A stretch of 64,000 nucleotides of DNA from Coix lacryma-jobi var. lacryma-jobi. Lineage: Eukaryota; Streptophyta; Magnoliopsida; Poales; Poaceae. The position numbers and the translations under genes were made by a program. The stretch is from NCBI GenBank assembly GCA_009763385.1, contig CM019822.1, positions 14,651,950 through 14,715,949 of the forward strand, written 5' to 3'. Positions 20,001 through 31,660 of this stretch are shown piece after piece. The notes beneath the pieces were generated by a model. That model searched no databases. It was not told the origin of the DNA and worked only from the letters and a program-made list of their open reading frames with translations. Position 1 is the stretch's first letter, and the number at the start of each line of letters is the position of its first letter.

Positions 20001-21408
20001 AGAGATGATCATGGCCGGAGGCGGCGAATTCCACGAACCCGAGCTCGCCGGGTTTCTGCCGGAGATGGGAACGGCGAGCTTACGTCGGGCGATAGGAGGC
20101 GGGGAAGGTGAAATTGAGAGGTGGGAAAGCTTCACGAGCTCAAGGCGGAGCTTTCGGGCTAGATGGTGGAGCGGCGGAGTGTCTGGAGAGGTCTGGCCAC
20201 GGTGGCGGAGGTGGAGTGCGGAGGTCGGGCTCCGGCGGGCTTATATAGCCGCGGCTAGGGGACGGTAGAGACCTCGGGGTTACGCGGGTAAGGTTTGCGG
20301 GGGCGTGCGCACTCGATTGCGCTCTGGAGGATAAGCTGGCGTGCAGCCGGGGCTCGGGCGCAAGCTCGGCCGGCAATGGCCACGCGGCGGCGGCGCGCTG
20401 GACACTGTAGGGGCCGAGAGCGAGGGTCAGCGCTCGCGTGCGGGCGCGGAGGGAACAGGGAGACAGCGGCGGCAGGTTGGTGGCGCGTGGGGAGCAGCCA
20501 GGCACGCGGCACGCGCAGCGCCGGAGGCTCGGCCACGGCCGGGGCCCCCTCTGCACTGCGCCGGCTAGAGGTAGGGGACGAACAGTGCTAGGCCTTAGGG
20601 TTTGACTTTTGGCTGATCTCTGTATTTTGCAAATTACTTTCAAAAAATTGAACTGTGCGACAAAAACTCAAAACACCAAAGTTGTTCAGAACAATTTTGT
20701 CAATATGAACATTTTCAAATTCCAAATAGTTTTTGAACTATATTCAAAAACAGAAAAGGGGACACTTTTTCAAACTTGATTCAAATCAAAATTACTCTGG
20801 ATTTCAAACTGAAACTTGAAAATCTTCCAATATGAAAGTTGTTCCATTTGTCAAAACCTACAACTTTGCTAATCTACACTTTTTCTGAAACTCAATAGTT
20901 TTTGAATAAATTTTTAAAACTGAAAAGAGGACAAAAACTGGAATTTGAATGAATTTGAAATTACTTCAAATTTTATATAGAAACATGGAAATCTGTAAAT
21001 ACCAAAGTTGTTCCTCTAGGTCAGATTCACAACTTTGCTTTTTGAACCAACTCAAAATTTTTAATTTTGAAAAAAGTTATCAGAAAGGGGATAAATCCAG
21101 GATTTGGGATTTTAGGGTTTTGCAAAAGGAAAAATCAAATCAAATCTGATTTTTGAACTTTGATCAAAGCAACAAACATCAGGGCACTAAATTTGAACAA
21201 GAATTACATAGAACTAGGCACAGAGGTGAAATTACCATTTTGCCCCTATAGGAAGAAGTGGGCTAATAAGGGTTTTTGCAATAGAGGTACATCACATAAA
21301 ATGATACACTAAGCAAATGCATACACATGAACTCATGATCAAGATGATTAATGATGCTAATGATGATATGTCAAGTTAATTACATGCTTAAACACCAGAG
21401 GTGTTACA
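17038..21408 (-). repeat. 3' LTR of the Tekay element
   Basis: This 4371-bp copy matches 27097-31480 over its whole length. The inner end at 21408 abuts the polypurine tract. ORFs of up to 237 aa at 19422-20135 and 20140-20643 come from its GC-rich simple repeats and are not taken as genes. Confidence 0.9.
17486..17501. other. Conserved LTR hairpin GAGTAC-loop-GTACTC (Tekay 3' LTR)
   Basis: Six-base perfect arms with an AAAG loop. The same hairpin is at 27545-27560 in the other LTR. A hairpin with identical arms and an eight-base loop is in the unrelated-looking solo LTR at 41235-41254. In all three it lies about 390-465 bp from the downstream LTR end. Confidence 0.6.
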
Positions 21409-21425
21409 GCCTTCCCCCCTTAAAG
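21409..21425 (-). other. Polypurine tract of the Tekay element
   Basis: On the minus strand CTTTAAGGGGGGAAGGC ends directly at the 3' LTR start, the position where plus-strand DNA synthesis is primed. Confidence 0.75.
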
Positions 21426-21485
21426 AAATCTCGCCCCGAGATTCTGCGTCTTAAGAAAGGACAAAGAAGGGATAAAGGCAAAACT

Positions 21486-24400
21486 TTACATAGACAGGGA
21501 TTCGAGAAAATCGGGATAGTTCTTTGCCAAGAAGTCTTCAGATTCCCAAGTAGCTTCTTCTTCAGAATGCTGGTTCCACTGGATTTTGTACCACCTTGTG
21601 GTAGTTCTTCGAGTAACTCGATCTTTGTGATCCAACACGCGAACTGGATATTCCGAGTAGGATAGATCAGGCTCTAGCTCGACACCTTCAACTTCCACGA
21701 CATGTTCTGGTACTCGGAGGCACTTCTTGAGTTGGGAGACATGGAAAACATTGTGGACAGCAGAGAGATGATCGGGCAACTTCAGCTTGTAAGCTACCTT
21801 GCCACAACATTCCAAAATCTCAAACGGACCAATGTAGCGGGGTGCTAACTTTCCCTTGACTCCAAAACGAGTGACTCCTTTGGTTGGTGAGACCTTGAGA
21901 TATACGTAATCTCCAACTTGAAACTTCAGAGGTCGACGTCTCTTGTCAGCATAACTCTTTTGTCGGGATTGGGCAACCTTCATGTTCTCTTGTATCTGCT
22001 TGACTTTCTCTTCCATATCTTTGACCAGGTCAACTCCAAAGAATTCTCTTTCTCCGGGCTCAGACCAACTGAGGGGTGTACGACAACGACGACCGTACAG
22101 TGCTTCAAAGGGTGCCATTTTGATGCTTTCTTGATAACTGTTATTATATGAGAACTCTGCCAAGGGCAAACAGTCATCCCAAGTATCTGCGAAGGTGAGC
22201 ACACATGCTCTCAACATATCCTCTAACACTTGGTTGACTCGCTCAGTTTGTCCATCTGTTTGTGGATGATACGCTGTACTATGCAAGAGCTTGGTTCCAA
22301 GTGAGGTATGGAACGCTTTCCAGAACTTTGCGACAAACTGAGTACCACGATCAGAGATAATGGTCTTGGGTATTCCATGAAGCTTCACTATGTTGTTCTT
22401 GTACAAGGCGGCATACGTGGGGACGGCGTAGCTGGTCTTGACTGGCAGAAAGTGAGCTTGTTTGGTGAGTCGGTCCACGATTACCCAAATGGAATCAAAA
22501 CCTTTCTGAGTCTTGGGTAGTCCATTGACAAAATCCATGCTGATATCTTCCCACTTCCAGGCAGGTACAGATAAAGGCTGCAATTCTCCTCCAGGCTTCA
22601 TGTGCACGACTTTGACTTTCTGACAAGTATCACAGCGAGCGACATAGCGAGCGATTTCAATCTTCATCTTTGTCCACCAGAATCTCTGCCTTAGATCCTG
22701 GTACATCTTGTTGCTGCCGGGGTGGATGGAAAACCTAGACAGGTGTGCCTCATCAAGGATCAACTGTCTCAACTCAGGCACCTTGGGAACTACTAGACGG
22801 TTCTTGAACCAAACAACTCCTACATCATCGATCCTGAAACAATCAGCCTTACCGGTCTGGACCTTTTCGATGATGTGCTTGATCCCAGGGTTATCTTTCT
22901 GTGCAGCGATGACTTGTTCCTTGACCGATGTTTCTATCCTGACATTGTTCAGGCTTCCTTGCGGAACTATCTCAATACCCATCCTTTCAAGAGCATGGCA
23001 CAAGGAAAGATCATAGGGCTTCGTCGTCAGACAGTTGCAGTATGACTTGCGACTGAGGGCATCGGCAACTACATTTGCCTTACCAGGATGGTAATGTACT
23101 TCGATATCATAGTCCTTGATTAACTCAAGCCATCTTCGCTGCCTCATGTTCAGCTCTTCTTGGGTGAAGATATACTTCAGGCTCTTGTGATCAGTGTACA
23201 CATTGCAGGTACTGCCCAACAGATAATGACGCCATATCTTCAAAGCATGCACCACTGCTGCTAACTCAAGGTCATGGGTTGGATAATTCTCCTCATGTCG
23301 CCTAAGCTGCCGTGAGGCATAAGCGATCACTCGACCTTCTTGCATCAAAACGCAGCCTAACCCAGTACCAGATGCATCACAGTATACATCAAAGGGTTTC
23401 TCGATGTCTGGTTGAGCTAGGACTGGTGATGTAGTTAGTAGTTTCTTCAAGGCTTGAAAAGCTTGCTCACAGGCTGTTGACCAAACAAAATCCACGGAAT
23501 TCTTCAACAACTCTGTGATAGGCTTGGCAACTCTGGAGAAGTCTGGGATGAAACGACGATAGTATCCAGCCATTCCCATGAAGCTGCGAACTTCGCGGAC
23601 AGTGGTAGGTGGCTTCCAATCCAAGATATCTGCCACTTTTCCAGGGTCAACTGACACTCCTTCAGCGGACAGGACATGACCAAGGAATTGAATTCGATCT
23701 AGCCAGAATTCACATTTACTGAACTTGGCATACAGCTGGTGATCTCTGAGACGAGAGAGAACGACACGAAGATGCTTGGCATGATCTTCAGGAGTTCTTG
23801 AATAAACAAGGATGTCGTCAATGAACACGACTACAAATTTATCGAGCTCTGGCATGAACACAGAGTTCATGAGATACATGAAATGAGCGGGGGCATTGGT
23901 CAAGCCAAAAGACATGACCAAGTACTCATATAGGCCGTATCTGGTGGTGAAAGCTGTTTTGGGAATATCTTCGGGACAAATTTTTATTTGGTGATAGCCA
24001 GATCTGAGGTCGATCTTGGAAAACACTCTGGCTCCAGATAACTGGTCAAACAGAAGATCAATGCGAGGCAAGGGATATTTATTTTTGATGGTGACCTCGT
24101 TGAGCGGGCGATAGTCAACGCACAGACGAAGGCTTTTGTCCTTCTTCTTCACAAAGATAGCAGGACAGCCCCAAGGAGATGAACTTGGGCGAATGAGACC
24201 CTTATCCAATAGCTCTTGCAATTGGATCTTCAGCTCTGCCAACTCTCTGGGAGGCATTCGATAAGCTCTACGGGATATAGGAGCAGCCCCGGGCTTTAGC
24301 TCTATAGCAAACTCAACATCACGGTCGGGAGGCAGACCAGGTAAATCTTCTGGAAAGACATCAGGGAACTCGCAGACCACGGGGATATCTCGGATCCCTT

Positions 24401-25949
24401 GATCATAGGTAGCATTTAGCTGTGTGGTAGCTGGTTTTGAAGGCATAGGAAGTTGGAGAAGGAGTTTGGCGGTACTGTTAGGAATATCCACTCTCACAAC
24501 TCTATTCAAGATGTCTATCATGGCTTTATACTGACACATCCAATTCATGCCTAAGATGACATCTATCTCTTGATCGCGCAGTACTATCATGGTGGTAGGA
24601 AAGACATGTTTCCCCAACATTACTGGTATACTGCGGACCACTTCCTTAGTATTTATCCGCCCTCCAGGCGAAAGTATGCAGAAACTTTCTTTTAACTCCC
24701 CCATGGGCAACTCATGCTTGATGACAAAAGTGCGACTGATGAAGGAATGCGATGCACCAGAATCAAACAAGACGACTGCAGGATGATTGGCAACAGGGAA
24801 CCTACCGAGCATGACGGGCTCTCCGTCTGGGATGTTACTGGCGGTGGTGAAGTAGACTTGCCCGTGCTTCCTGACAAGCTTGCCCTTCTGGACGTGCTGC
24901 TGCGGTGCACGGTGCTGCTGCTGTGATCCTCCAGGGCCTTTCTGTGCATGCTGGGCATTCTTCTTGGGTTTTGGGCACTCGCGAGACCAGTGACCAACTT
25001 GGCCACAGTTGTAGCATGGATGGTTGTAAGCTGTTTGTGGGGTGGTGACACGAACACCGGGGGCGTTCGGCTGAGTGGCACTTTGCTGGTTGGCATTGTG
25101 GGTGGTGGCCGCGGTACGAACGACCACTTGCTGATGGGGGTATGGGGCTCGGTTTTGGTGGTGGCTGGGGTGGTAGATGATTCTTGGGCGCTTATGGTTG
25201 CTGGAGAAACTGCTAGACCCAGCCTTCTTCTTCTTCTTCTCTTCCTGATACTGGCGGTTGCTTTCCTCGAAAGCAACAGCACAGTCAACGACATCATGGT
25301 AGGATCCGTTTAGGTTGTTGGACAGACCTCTACGAATCTTAGGGTGCAGACCCCTGAGAAAACAATCTCTCTTCTTTTCCTCTGTGTTGACATAGTCGGA
25401 GGCATACTGGCTGAGGTGGTTGAATTGTCCCACGTACTACATGACGGTGGAATCTTTCTGTTGCAGGGCCAAGAACTGATCCAACTTCATTTTCATCAAT
25501 CCCGAAGGGGTGTGATGTGCTCTGAAAGCAGTGCGGAACTCTTCCCAGGTCAGCTGGTGACCTTCCGGCTGGGCCGCCAACAGGTTGGCGTACCAGGCAC
25601 TTGCAGGACCACGGAGCTGCTGAGAAGCGAACCGAGGCTTCTGGATCTCCGTGCAGTGCAGTAGACTGAACTTCTGTTCCATGGTGCGTAACCAGTCGTC
25701 AGCCTCGAGAGGTTCATCGGCCTTTGTGAAGACCGGTGGTCGTGTTTCAGTGAAGTCCACATAGGTTGTCTCTTGGTTGTTGCGGCGACCACGGTTGCCG
25801 TTGTTCTGCTGCCCTTGATTCTGAGCCATCAGATTGGCAGCGGCGGCCAAGGCTGCAATGGCATCTGCTAGGGTAGCTGGTACAGGTGGAGGGTTTGGGA
25901 TGTTGGCATCATCAGAACCTCCGGCTCCGGTACGGGTGTTCACAGGCAT
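21486..25949 (-). pseudogene. Tekay gag-pol polyprotein, one frame with a single in-frame stop in gag
   Basis: Gag likely starts at 25949 (MPVNTRTGAGG); the frame is open further upstream to 26018. It is interrupted once, by TAG at 25437-25439 within gag. Beyond it a single frame of 1315 codons runs to 21486. Domains, counted from 25433: gag remainder; zinc knuckle CYNCGQVGHWSREC at 140-153; protease DSGASHSF near 227; reverse transcriptase with VFIDDILVYS near 540; RNase H DVYCDASGTGLG near 690; integrase with a His/Cys finger, ISMDFVNGLP, IISDRGTQF and the catalytic Glu in QTERVNQVLE; and a C-terminal chromodomain-like stretch (EYPVRVLDHKDRV, WNQHSEEEATWESE). Catalytic residues look intact, so the stop seems to be the only lesion in the reading frame. 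It fits a C-to-T change of CAG. Confidence 0.9.
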
Positions 25950-26174
25950 CTGTATAAGCAACTCGGAACTCAGCATATATGGACAAAGGTTCCGAAACAA
26001 CTTGATTGACAACTTCACTGATACAAGGATGGCTGACTTGATAAAGATGACAACAGACTGATAAAGGAAAAGGTACGAAAAGAAAGATACATGCCAGACT
26101 TGGCAACAGACAGACTAACGCCCCCAAACCTAGTCTAAGGCTTTAGGTAAGCAGATGGTACAGACACAAGGGGT

Positions 26175-26783
26175 CTAGTCATCATCGATGAAGATCAACT
26201 CTTCGTCGTCATCATCATCCTCGATGATAAGCTCAGGCTCTTCCTCCTCATCTTCATCTTCAACGTGGACATCTTCAGCAGGTTCCACTTCCTCATTCTG
26301 ATCGGGCTCGTGTTCCACTTCAGGTTCCTCCACGACTCCGTCTTCGGGGTCCTCAGCAACTGGTGGAATCACGGGGTGAAGCTGGTCGTGCAGCTGGTGT
26401 ACTTCCTCATGAAGCATATCATTGAACTGCTCGATCTGGGCGGTGTATTGCTGCAGTCCATGGAGCTGGGCTCTGGTAACGTCCTCGCGGGTCCAAGCAT
26501 CATTGCGCTGCTCGATAGCGCGAACCGTGTTCCGGTTGGCCTGCTCCAGGGAAGCTCGTGCCTCATAAAACTCCATGCGAGAAAGGTAGAAGTCATGCTC
26601 CATGTTCTCCATTTCAGCCTTCAGATTCTTGATTTCCTCCTTCAGCTGCTTGCGGGTGCGACGGGGAAAACGACGACCATTGGAGGATTCTCCAGTCTCC
26701 TCTCCGGTGCGTGGCGCCAGCTGGTGACGCGGCACACCGTTCGGTCCAGTCGACTTGCGGGCAGTCCGCTTGATAATGGCCAT
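26175..26783 (-). CDS. Extra ORF upstream of gag in the Tekay element (coiled coil plus acidic tail)
   Basis: This intact 202-residue ORF lies between primer site and gag on the same strand. It starts MAIIKRTARKSTGPNG and has a basic N-terminus with RRFPRRTRKQLKEEIK. A likely coiled coil follows at residues 50-125 (KNLKAEMENMEHDFYLSRM, then Gln/Glu-rich heptads). The tail (about 135-202) is almost pure Asp/Glu, with IIEDDDDDEELIFIDDD at the end. There is no signal peptide or membrane segment. From memory, an extra ORF before gag (orf0) is described in some rice gypsy elements of the RIRE3/RIRE8 group; whether this is the same protein is not tested. The role is unknown. It is intact although gag next to it carries a stop. 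Confidence 0.75.
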   Translation of the reverse strand: MAIIKRTARKSTGPNGVPRHQLAPRTGEETGESSNGRRFPRRTRKQLKEEIKNLKAEMENMEHDFYLSRMEFYEARASLEQANRNTVRAIEQRNDAWTREDVTRAQLHGLQQYTAQIEQFNDMLHEEVHQLHDQLHPVIPPVAEDPEDGVVEEPEVEHEPDQNEEVEPAEDVHVEDEDEEEEPELIIEDDDDDEELIFIDDD

Positions 26784-27081
26784 ATCTGGACAAGAGGTTA
26801 TAGATGAGAAAGGCTAGCAAGAAAAAGGTATAGGCATACTAACCCAACGAACTCTTTTATATACTTAAGTGAATGTGACATGATGCATGAATCGTTCCTA
26901 CGGAACAAGGCAATGCAACTACTAAAGTAAAGTACATAGGGCTTATACAAGTTGTCTTGCTACTAGTTGCCAAAGACAAGATGAGATGAGAGAAGCAATT
27001 TGGACTCAAAATAGTCAAGTTTAGTTTTTGTTAAAAACATTTTGAAGTTTTTGCAAAAAGATTGCAACGTCATAGTGAGAT

Positions 27082-27093
27082 GCTCCGATACCA
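27082..27093 (-). other. Primer binding site of the Tekay element
   Basis: On the minus strand, three bases inside the 5' LTR, the sequence is TGGTATCGGAGC. This is the initiator-methionine-tRNA type site (TGGTATCAGAGC) with one difference. Confidence 0.85.
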
Positions 27094-27096
27094 CTC

Positions 27097-30000
27097 TGTA
27101 ACGTAACGGCTCTAATCCCATGGCCCACTGATCACCGTCAACCACTGACAGTCGATCCGTACAGCCAAGAGATTAAGACCTGTTCCGCTACTGGGCTACA
27201 TCAGTGCCCGATGTCCGCAGGATCATCTCACAATTCAGTTACAATCTCTTGAACATTTTGACAAATAACATCGGAGTAAATAGCGGAAGACTTAGATAAC
27301 AATAGTTTTACAAACCAGGGTTCAACATAAAATTAAAGTGAAGTTATTACAGACCATAGTTCAAATAGATAGAGTTGGCAGAGTAGCATATGACAACAAC
27401 TGAAGGGTAAAGATACTTCACCCAGCCCGAAGGTGAATAATCACTCATCGGCCTCATCGGCCTCTTCCTGAACAACAGTCACACAGCAGGGTCCAAGGCA
27501 TACTGAGGAATCTGCCATACCTGCAACATGGGTAATAAAACCCTGAGTACAAAGGTACTCAACAAGACTTACCCGACTAAAGAAAAAGGGAGAAGACTCA
27601 GGAATGAAAGGCTTAGGGTAGTCAAGGTAAGGCTTAAGCAAGATCAAGTATTTTGCAGAAAAACATTTTTGTAAACCTTATTTTATTTTGAAAGATTCAG
27701 TATTCCTCAATTCTTCATCATTCATGATTCATTTTACATTTCAAAACATTCCTAGTTGAGAACCACTCTCCGTTGACAGTCAGTGGACCAAGTCTCCATA
27801 ACCGAGGAGCAACGTTAATCCGGATAAATAATACTCAGCTGAGGATCCCTATCCACACTGCATATGTAGCACCCAAGCTTGCATATGCCAACTCGTCTTC
27901 CACGATTCCTCCAAGATTGGGCCCGGTCCTACGCCACCCGGAAGTACAGTACACCACTCCAATCCGGGACTCTAACCCACGTGGGTACATGCTACTTCCG
28001 CCATCTCTCCACTCCCAGTGCGCGGTTGTCGGTCCAATAATGGATTTCTCGGAGCCAGAGCTTTCCGTAGTATGTGAATAGTTACAAGTCTTGACCAGCA
28101 GGCCCCCATACGGATGGTCCCTACATTTTTCCGCCAGCGACAAGCACCTCGGGACTCTAACCCAAGAGTACAGGTCCTGTCGGTTTTTCAACCCTGTCCC
28201 GGTCGGTGTCAACTGTTGAGTCCCGGACTACAACATGACGGCACCGTACGCGCGGACAACCTCTCCTCGCTATTAACTAGGTACGGATCAGATACCTAGC
28301 CAACAGCCGGGGAGTAAGACCAGAATTCCCATAAAGTTTCTTTCAGTGATCACACTTTTGAAATTGACATTTTTATTGCAAAGTCTAATTCAATAAGCAT
28401 TGCTAAGCATTTTTCAAATACTTTTGAAAAGCAGGCTTCGGGTGTATCAGTGGTCAAGGTGGATAATGCATCAGTTAGGATATCACTCAACTCCGATAAA
28501 CCTAATGCAATAATTTAACTCAAAAGCATTTAAGGAAATCACTTTATAAATTCAAGGAAGGGTTAAATGCACCGGGGCTTGCCTTGGATGGCAAAAAGGA
28601 CGGACTCGGGGTTGGTGGTGTAGGTGTCGGAGCTCGGGGTTGCCTCGGGGACAGATCCTTCGGTGGCTACCTCGACTTCAGGTCCTTCTTCCTCGGTCAC
28701 TATACGTATGCAATGATGCATGCACATGAGAATGATGATATGGACTTAAGGTACAAGACAATTCCATTGATTCTAGATTACTCTTAAACAAAGCATAATC
28801 GAAATCTAGGTTGAGCATAAAAGGTAATCATTTCTTTCTTAAGCAATATTGATTAAACTAGACCTTATTATACTTATCCTAAGCATCATCAAATCATAGC
28901 ATCACAACCATCATAGACCAAAGGGTAGGGGTCTATGAACATCAATCAACCCAAAGATCACATCATTAAACACTTATTACCAACCCTAATCCATCTTTTC
29001 TATTTTCCTTAATTTAATTAAAAGGTCATTTTATGAAGTTGCTCCAAAAATTACCAAATTAATCACATAAGTTCATTAAGGCATAAACAGATGGTAAAAC
29101 AAATTTCATAATTTTTGGAGGTCATTAAGGTGCTCAAATAAATCTAAACATTTAATTAACAAAAGGCACTATTCCTTAATTAAAATAAAAGCTCAAAAAT
29201 CAACTTGTTCCAAAAGACTTCAAAATTTTACCAGAGGTTCAGCATGTCATAAAAAGGTCACAAAAATTTATCTCAAGATTTTTGGAGTTATAGATCACTC
29301 TCCAAAAAATACCAAAACCTTCATTTTTCAATTAAAAGGGAATTTTACATTTTCAAATTTTTGTACAAAACTCAAGTTTCATATTTTTATAAAATACTTC
29401 AGAGCATAAAGAGTCTACCACAAAAATTTCAGAATTTTTGGATGCACACAGAAAATCATACAAAAAAGAGAAAACAGAACACTATTCACATCTCTCAGAA
29501 AAAGAAAAGAGCACTGTGCTCTTTCTAGGCCGGGCTCGACGAATCGCGGGGCTCGGGCGAATCGCGCGGGGCTCGGTCGAGACGGGCTCGGTTGAGACGG
29601 AAGCGACAGCTTCGTCCGAGGCCTGGCCCGGAGGCTCGGGCGAGACGGAGAAGTAAGCCTCCGTCCGAGGCCTGACTCGGGCGAAGCGGAGAGCATGTGC
29701 TCGCCGAGGCTTGGGCTCGGGCGAAGCGGAGGGCATGCGCTCGCCGAGGCTCGGGCTCGGGCGAGACGGAAAAACAAGCCTCCGTCCGAGACCTGACTGG
29801 GAGGGCTCGGGCGAAACGGAGTGGAAGCAGAGACCGGAGGCTCGGACGCTTACCACGTGTCGGAGGCAGGGCTCGAGGGTGAGGCTCGACTCGTTCTCGA
29901 GGGTGAGGCTCGACACGCTCGAGGGTGAGGCTCGACACGCTCGAGGGAGGAGACGACCGCGGCGGCGCTCCGGCGGTCCGGCGGTCCTGCGCAGCACACG

Positions 30001-31480
30001 CGACCGCAAGGGCCGGGTTAGAGTCGTACGGAACCAAGGAACACGACACGAGGGTCGGTGAGAGATGATCATGGCCGGAGGCGGCGAATTCCACGAACCC
30101 GAGCTCGCCGGGTTTCTGCCGGAGATGGGAACGGCGAGCTTACGCCGGGCGATAGGAGGCGGGGAAGGTGAAATTGAGAGGTGGGAAAGCTTCACGAGCT
30201 CAAGGCGGAGCTTTCGGGCTAGATGGTGGAGCGGCGGAGTGTCTGGAGAGGTCTGGCCACGGTGGCGGAGGTGGAGTGCGGAGGTCGGGCTCCGGCGGGC
30301 TTATATAGCCGCGGCTAGGGGACGGTAGAGACCTCGGGGTTACGCGGGTAAGGTTTGCGGGGGCGTGCGCACTCGATTGCGCTCTGGAGGATAAGCTGGC
30401 GTGCAGCCGGGGCTCGGGCGCAAGCTCGGCCGGCAATAGCCACGCGGCGGCGGCGCGCTGGACACTGTAGGGGCCGAGAGCGAGGGTCAGCGCTCGCGTG
30501 CGGGCGCGGAGGGAACAGGGAGACAGCGGCGGCAGGTTGGTGGCGCGTGGGGAGCAGCCAGGCACGCGGCACGCGCAGCGCCGGAGGCTCGGCCACGGCC
30601 GGGGCCCCCTCTGCACTGCGCCGGCTAGAGGTAGGGGACGAACAGTGCTAGGCCTTAGGGTTTGACTTTTGGCTGATCTCTGTATTTTGCAAATTACTTT
30701 CAAAAAATTGAACTGTGCGACAAAAACTCAAAACACCAAAGTTGTTCAGAAAAATGAGATCTACAATTTTGTCAATATGAACATTTTCAAATTCCAAATA
30801 GTTTTTGAACTATATTCAAAAACAGAAAAGGGGACACTTTTTCAAACTTGATTCAAATCAAAATTACTCTGGATTTCAAACTGAAACTTGAAAATCTTCC
30901 AATATGAAAGTTGTTCCATTTGTCAAAACCTACAACTTTGCTAATCTACACTTTTTCTGAAACTCAATAGTTTTTGAATAAATTTTTAAAACTGAAAAGA
31001 GGACAAAAACTGGAATTTGAATGAATTTGAAATTACTTCAAATTTTATATAGAAACATGGAAATCTGTAAATACCAAAGTTGTTCCTCTAGGTCAGATTC
31101 ACAACTTTGCTTTTTGAACCAACTCAAAATTTTTAATTTTGAAAAAAGTTATCAGAAAGGGGATAAATCCAGGATTTGGGATTTTAGGGTTTTGCAAAAG
31201 GAAAAATCAAATCAAATCTGATTTTTGAACTTTGATCAAAGCAACAAACATCAGGGCACTAAATTTGAACAAGAATTACATAGAACTAGGCACAGAGGTG
31301 AAATTACCATTTTGCCCCTATAGGAAGAAGTGGGCTAATAAGGGTTTTTGCAATAGAGGTACATCACATAAAATGATACACTAAGCAAATGCATACACAT
31401 GAACTCATGATCAAGATGATTAATGATGCTAATGATGATATGTCAAGTTAATTACATGCTTAAACACCAGAGGTGTTACA
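27097..31480 (-). repeat. 5' LTR of the Tekay element
   Basis: The LTR is 4384 bp. Read on the minus strand, U3 runs from 31480 to the TATA box at about 30301-30308. Downstream comes a GC-rich part (29530-30300) with repeated blocks of the CTCGGGCGAGACGGA type and GCTCGAGGGTGAGGCTCGAC, then a long AT-rich leader and the hairpin at 27545-27560. It has 12 bp (about 30750-30761) that the other LTR lacks. Confidence 0.9.
30301..30309 (-). promoter_or_regulatory. TATA box of the Tekay 5' LTR
   Basis: On the minus strand the sequence is GGCTATATAAGCCC in GC-rich surroundings, a strong plant TATA context. The same motif is at 20241-20249 in the other LTR. Transcription would start about 30 bases further, near 30270, leaving a transcribed R-U5 part of about 3.2 kb. 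Confidence 0.6.
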
Positions 31481-31660
31481 TCTGTGATCTTATTACTGAC
31501 ACATCTGTAGTAAAGCGTTCTTTCCACAAACACGTGTACATAACATGCGTTTGTGATCTTATTACTGACACGTGTACAACATGGGCGTCTGTGATCTTAT
31601 TACTGACACGTGTTGGTGGAACGCGTCTGTAGTAAAACGTCGTCGGGCTGCACAAAAATT
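31481..31660. mobile_element. CACTA-like subterminal repeats, right part
   Basis: Beyond the Tekay insertion the unit GTGATCTTATTACTGACACG recurs about three times, alternating with CGTCTGTAGTAAA and CACGTGTACA(T)AACATG. These are the same motifs as at 16800-17032. The first five bases, TCTGT, are the target duplication. Confidence 0.55.

Larger units (their letters stand above)
17038..31480 (-). mobile_element. Complete Tekay/Del-type Ty3-gypsy retrotransposon (chromovirus)
   Basis: The element spans 14.4 kb and is flanked by the 5-bp duplication TCTGT (17033-17037 and 31481-31485). Its two LTRs, 4371 and 4384 bp, start TGTAAC and end GTTACA. Read on the minus strand the order is 5' LTR (27097-31480), primer site, extra ORF, gag-pol, polypurine tract, 3' LTR (17038-21408). 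The C-terminal chromodomain-like region and very long LTRs fit the Tekay/Del clade. By eye the LTRs differ by about nine substitutions, all transitions, plus a 1-bp and a 12-bp indel. At 1.3e-8 substitutions per site per year this means insertion roughly 0.1 million years ago. It sits inside CACTA-like subterminal repeats. Confidence 0.92.

Noticed and set aside
19422..20643. ORFs of 87-237 aa on both strands in the Tekay LTRs (and copies at 29482-30703)
   Set aside because: They arise from CTCGGGCGAG-type repeats, exist on both strands, and lie in LTR leader sequence.
25434..25442. Programmed stop read-through between gag and pol in the Tekay element
   Set aside because: The stop is in the middle of gag, far before the zinc knuckle, where no regulated gag/pol boundary is expected.
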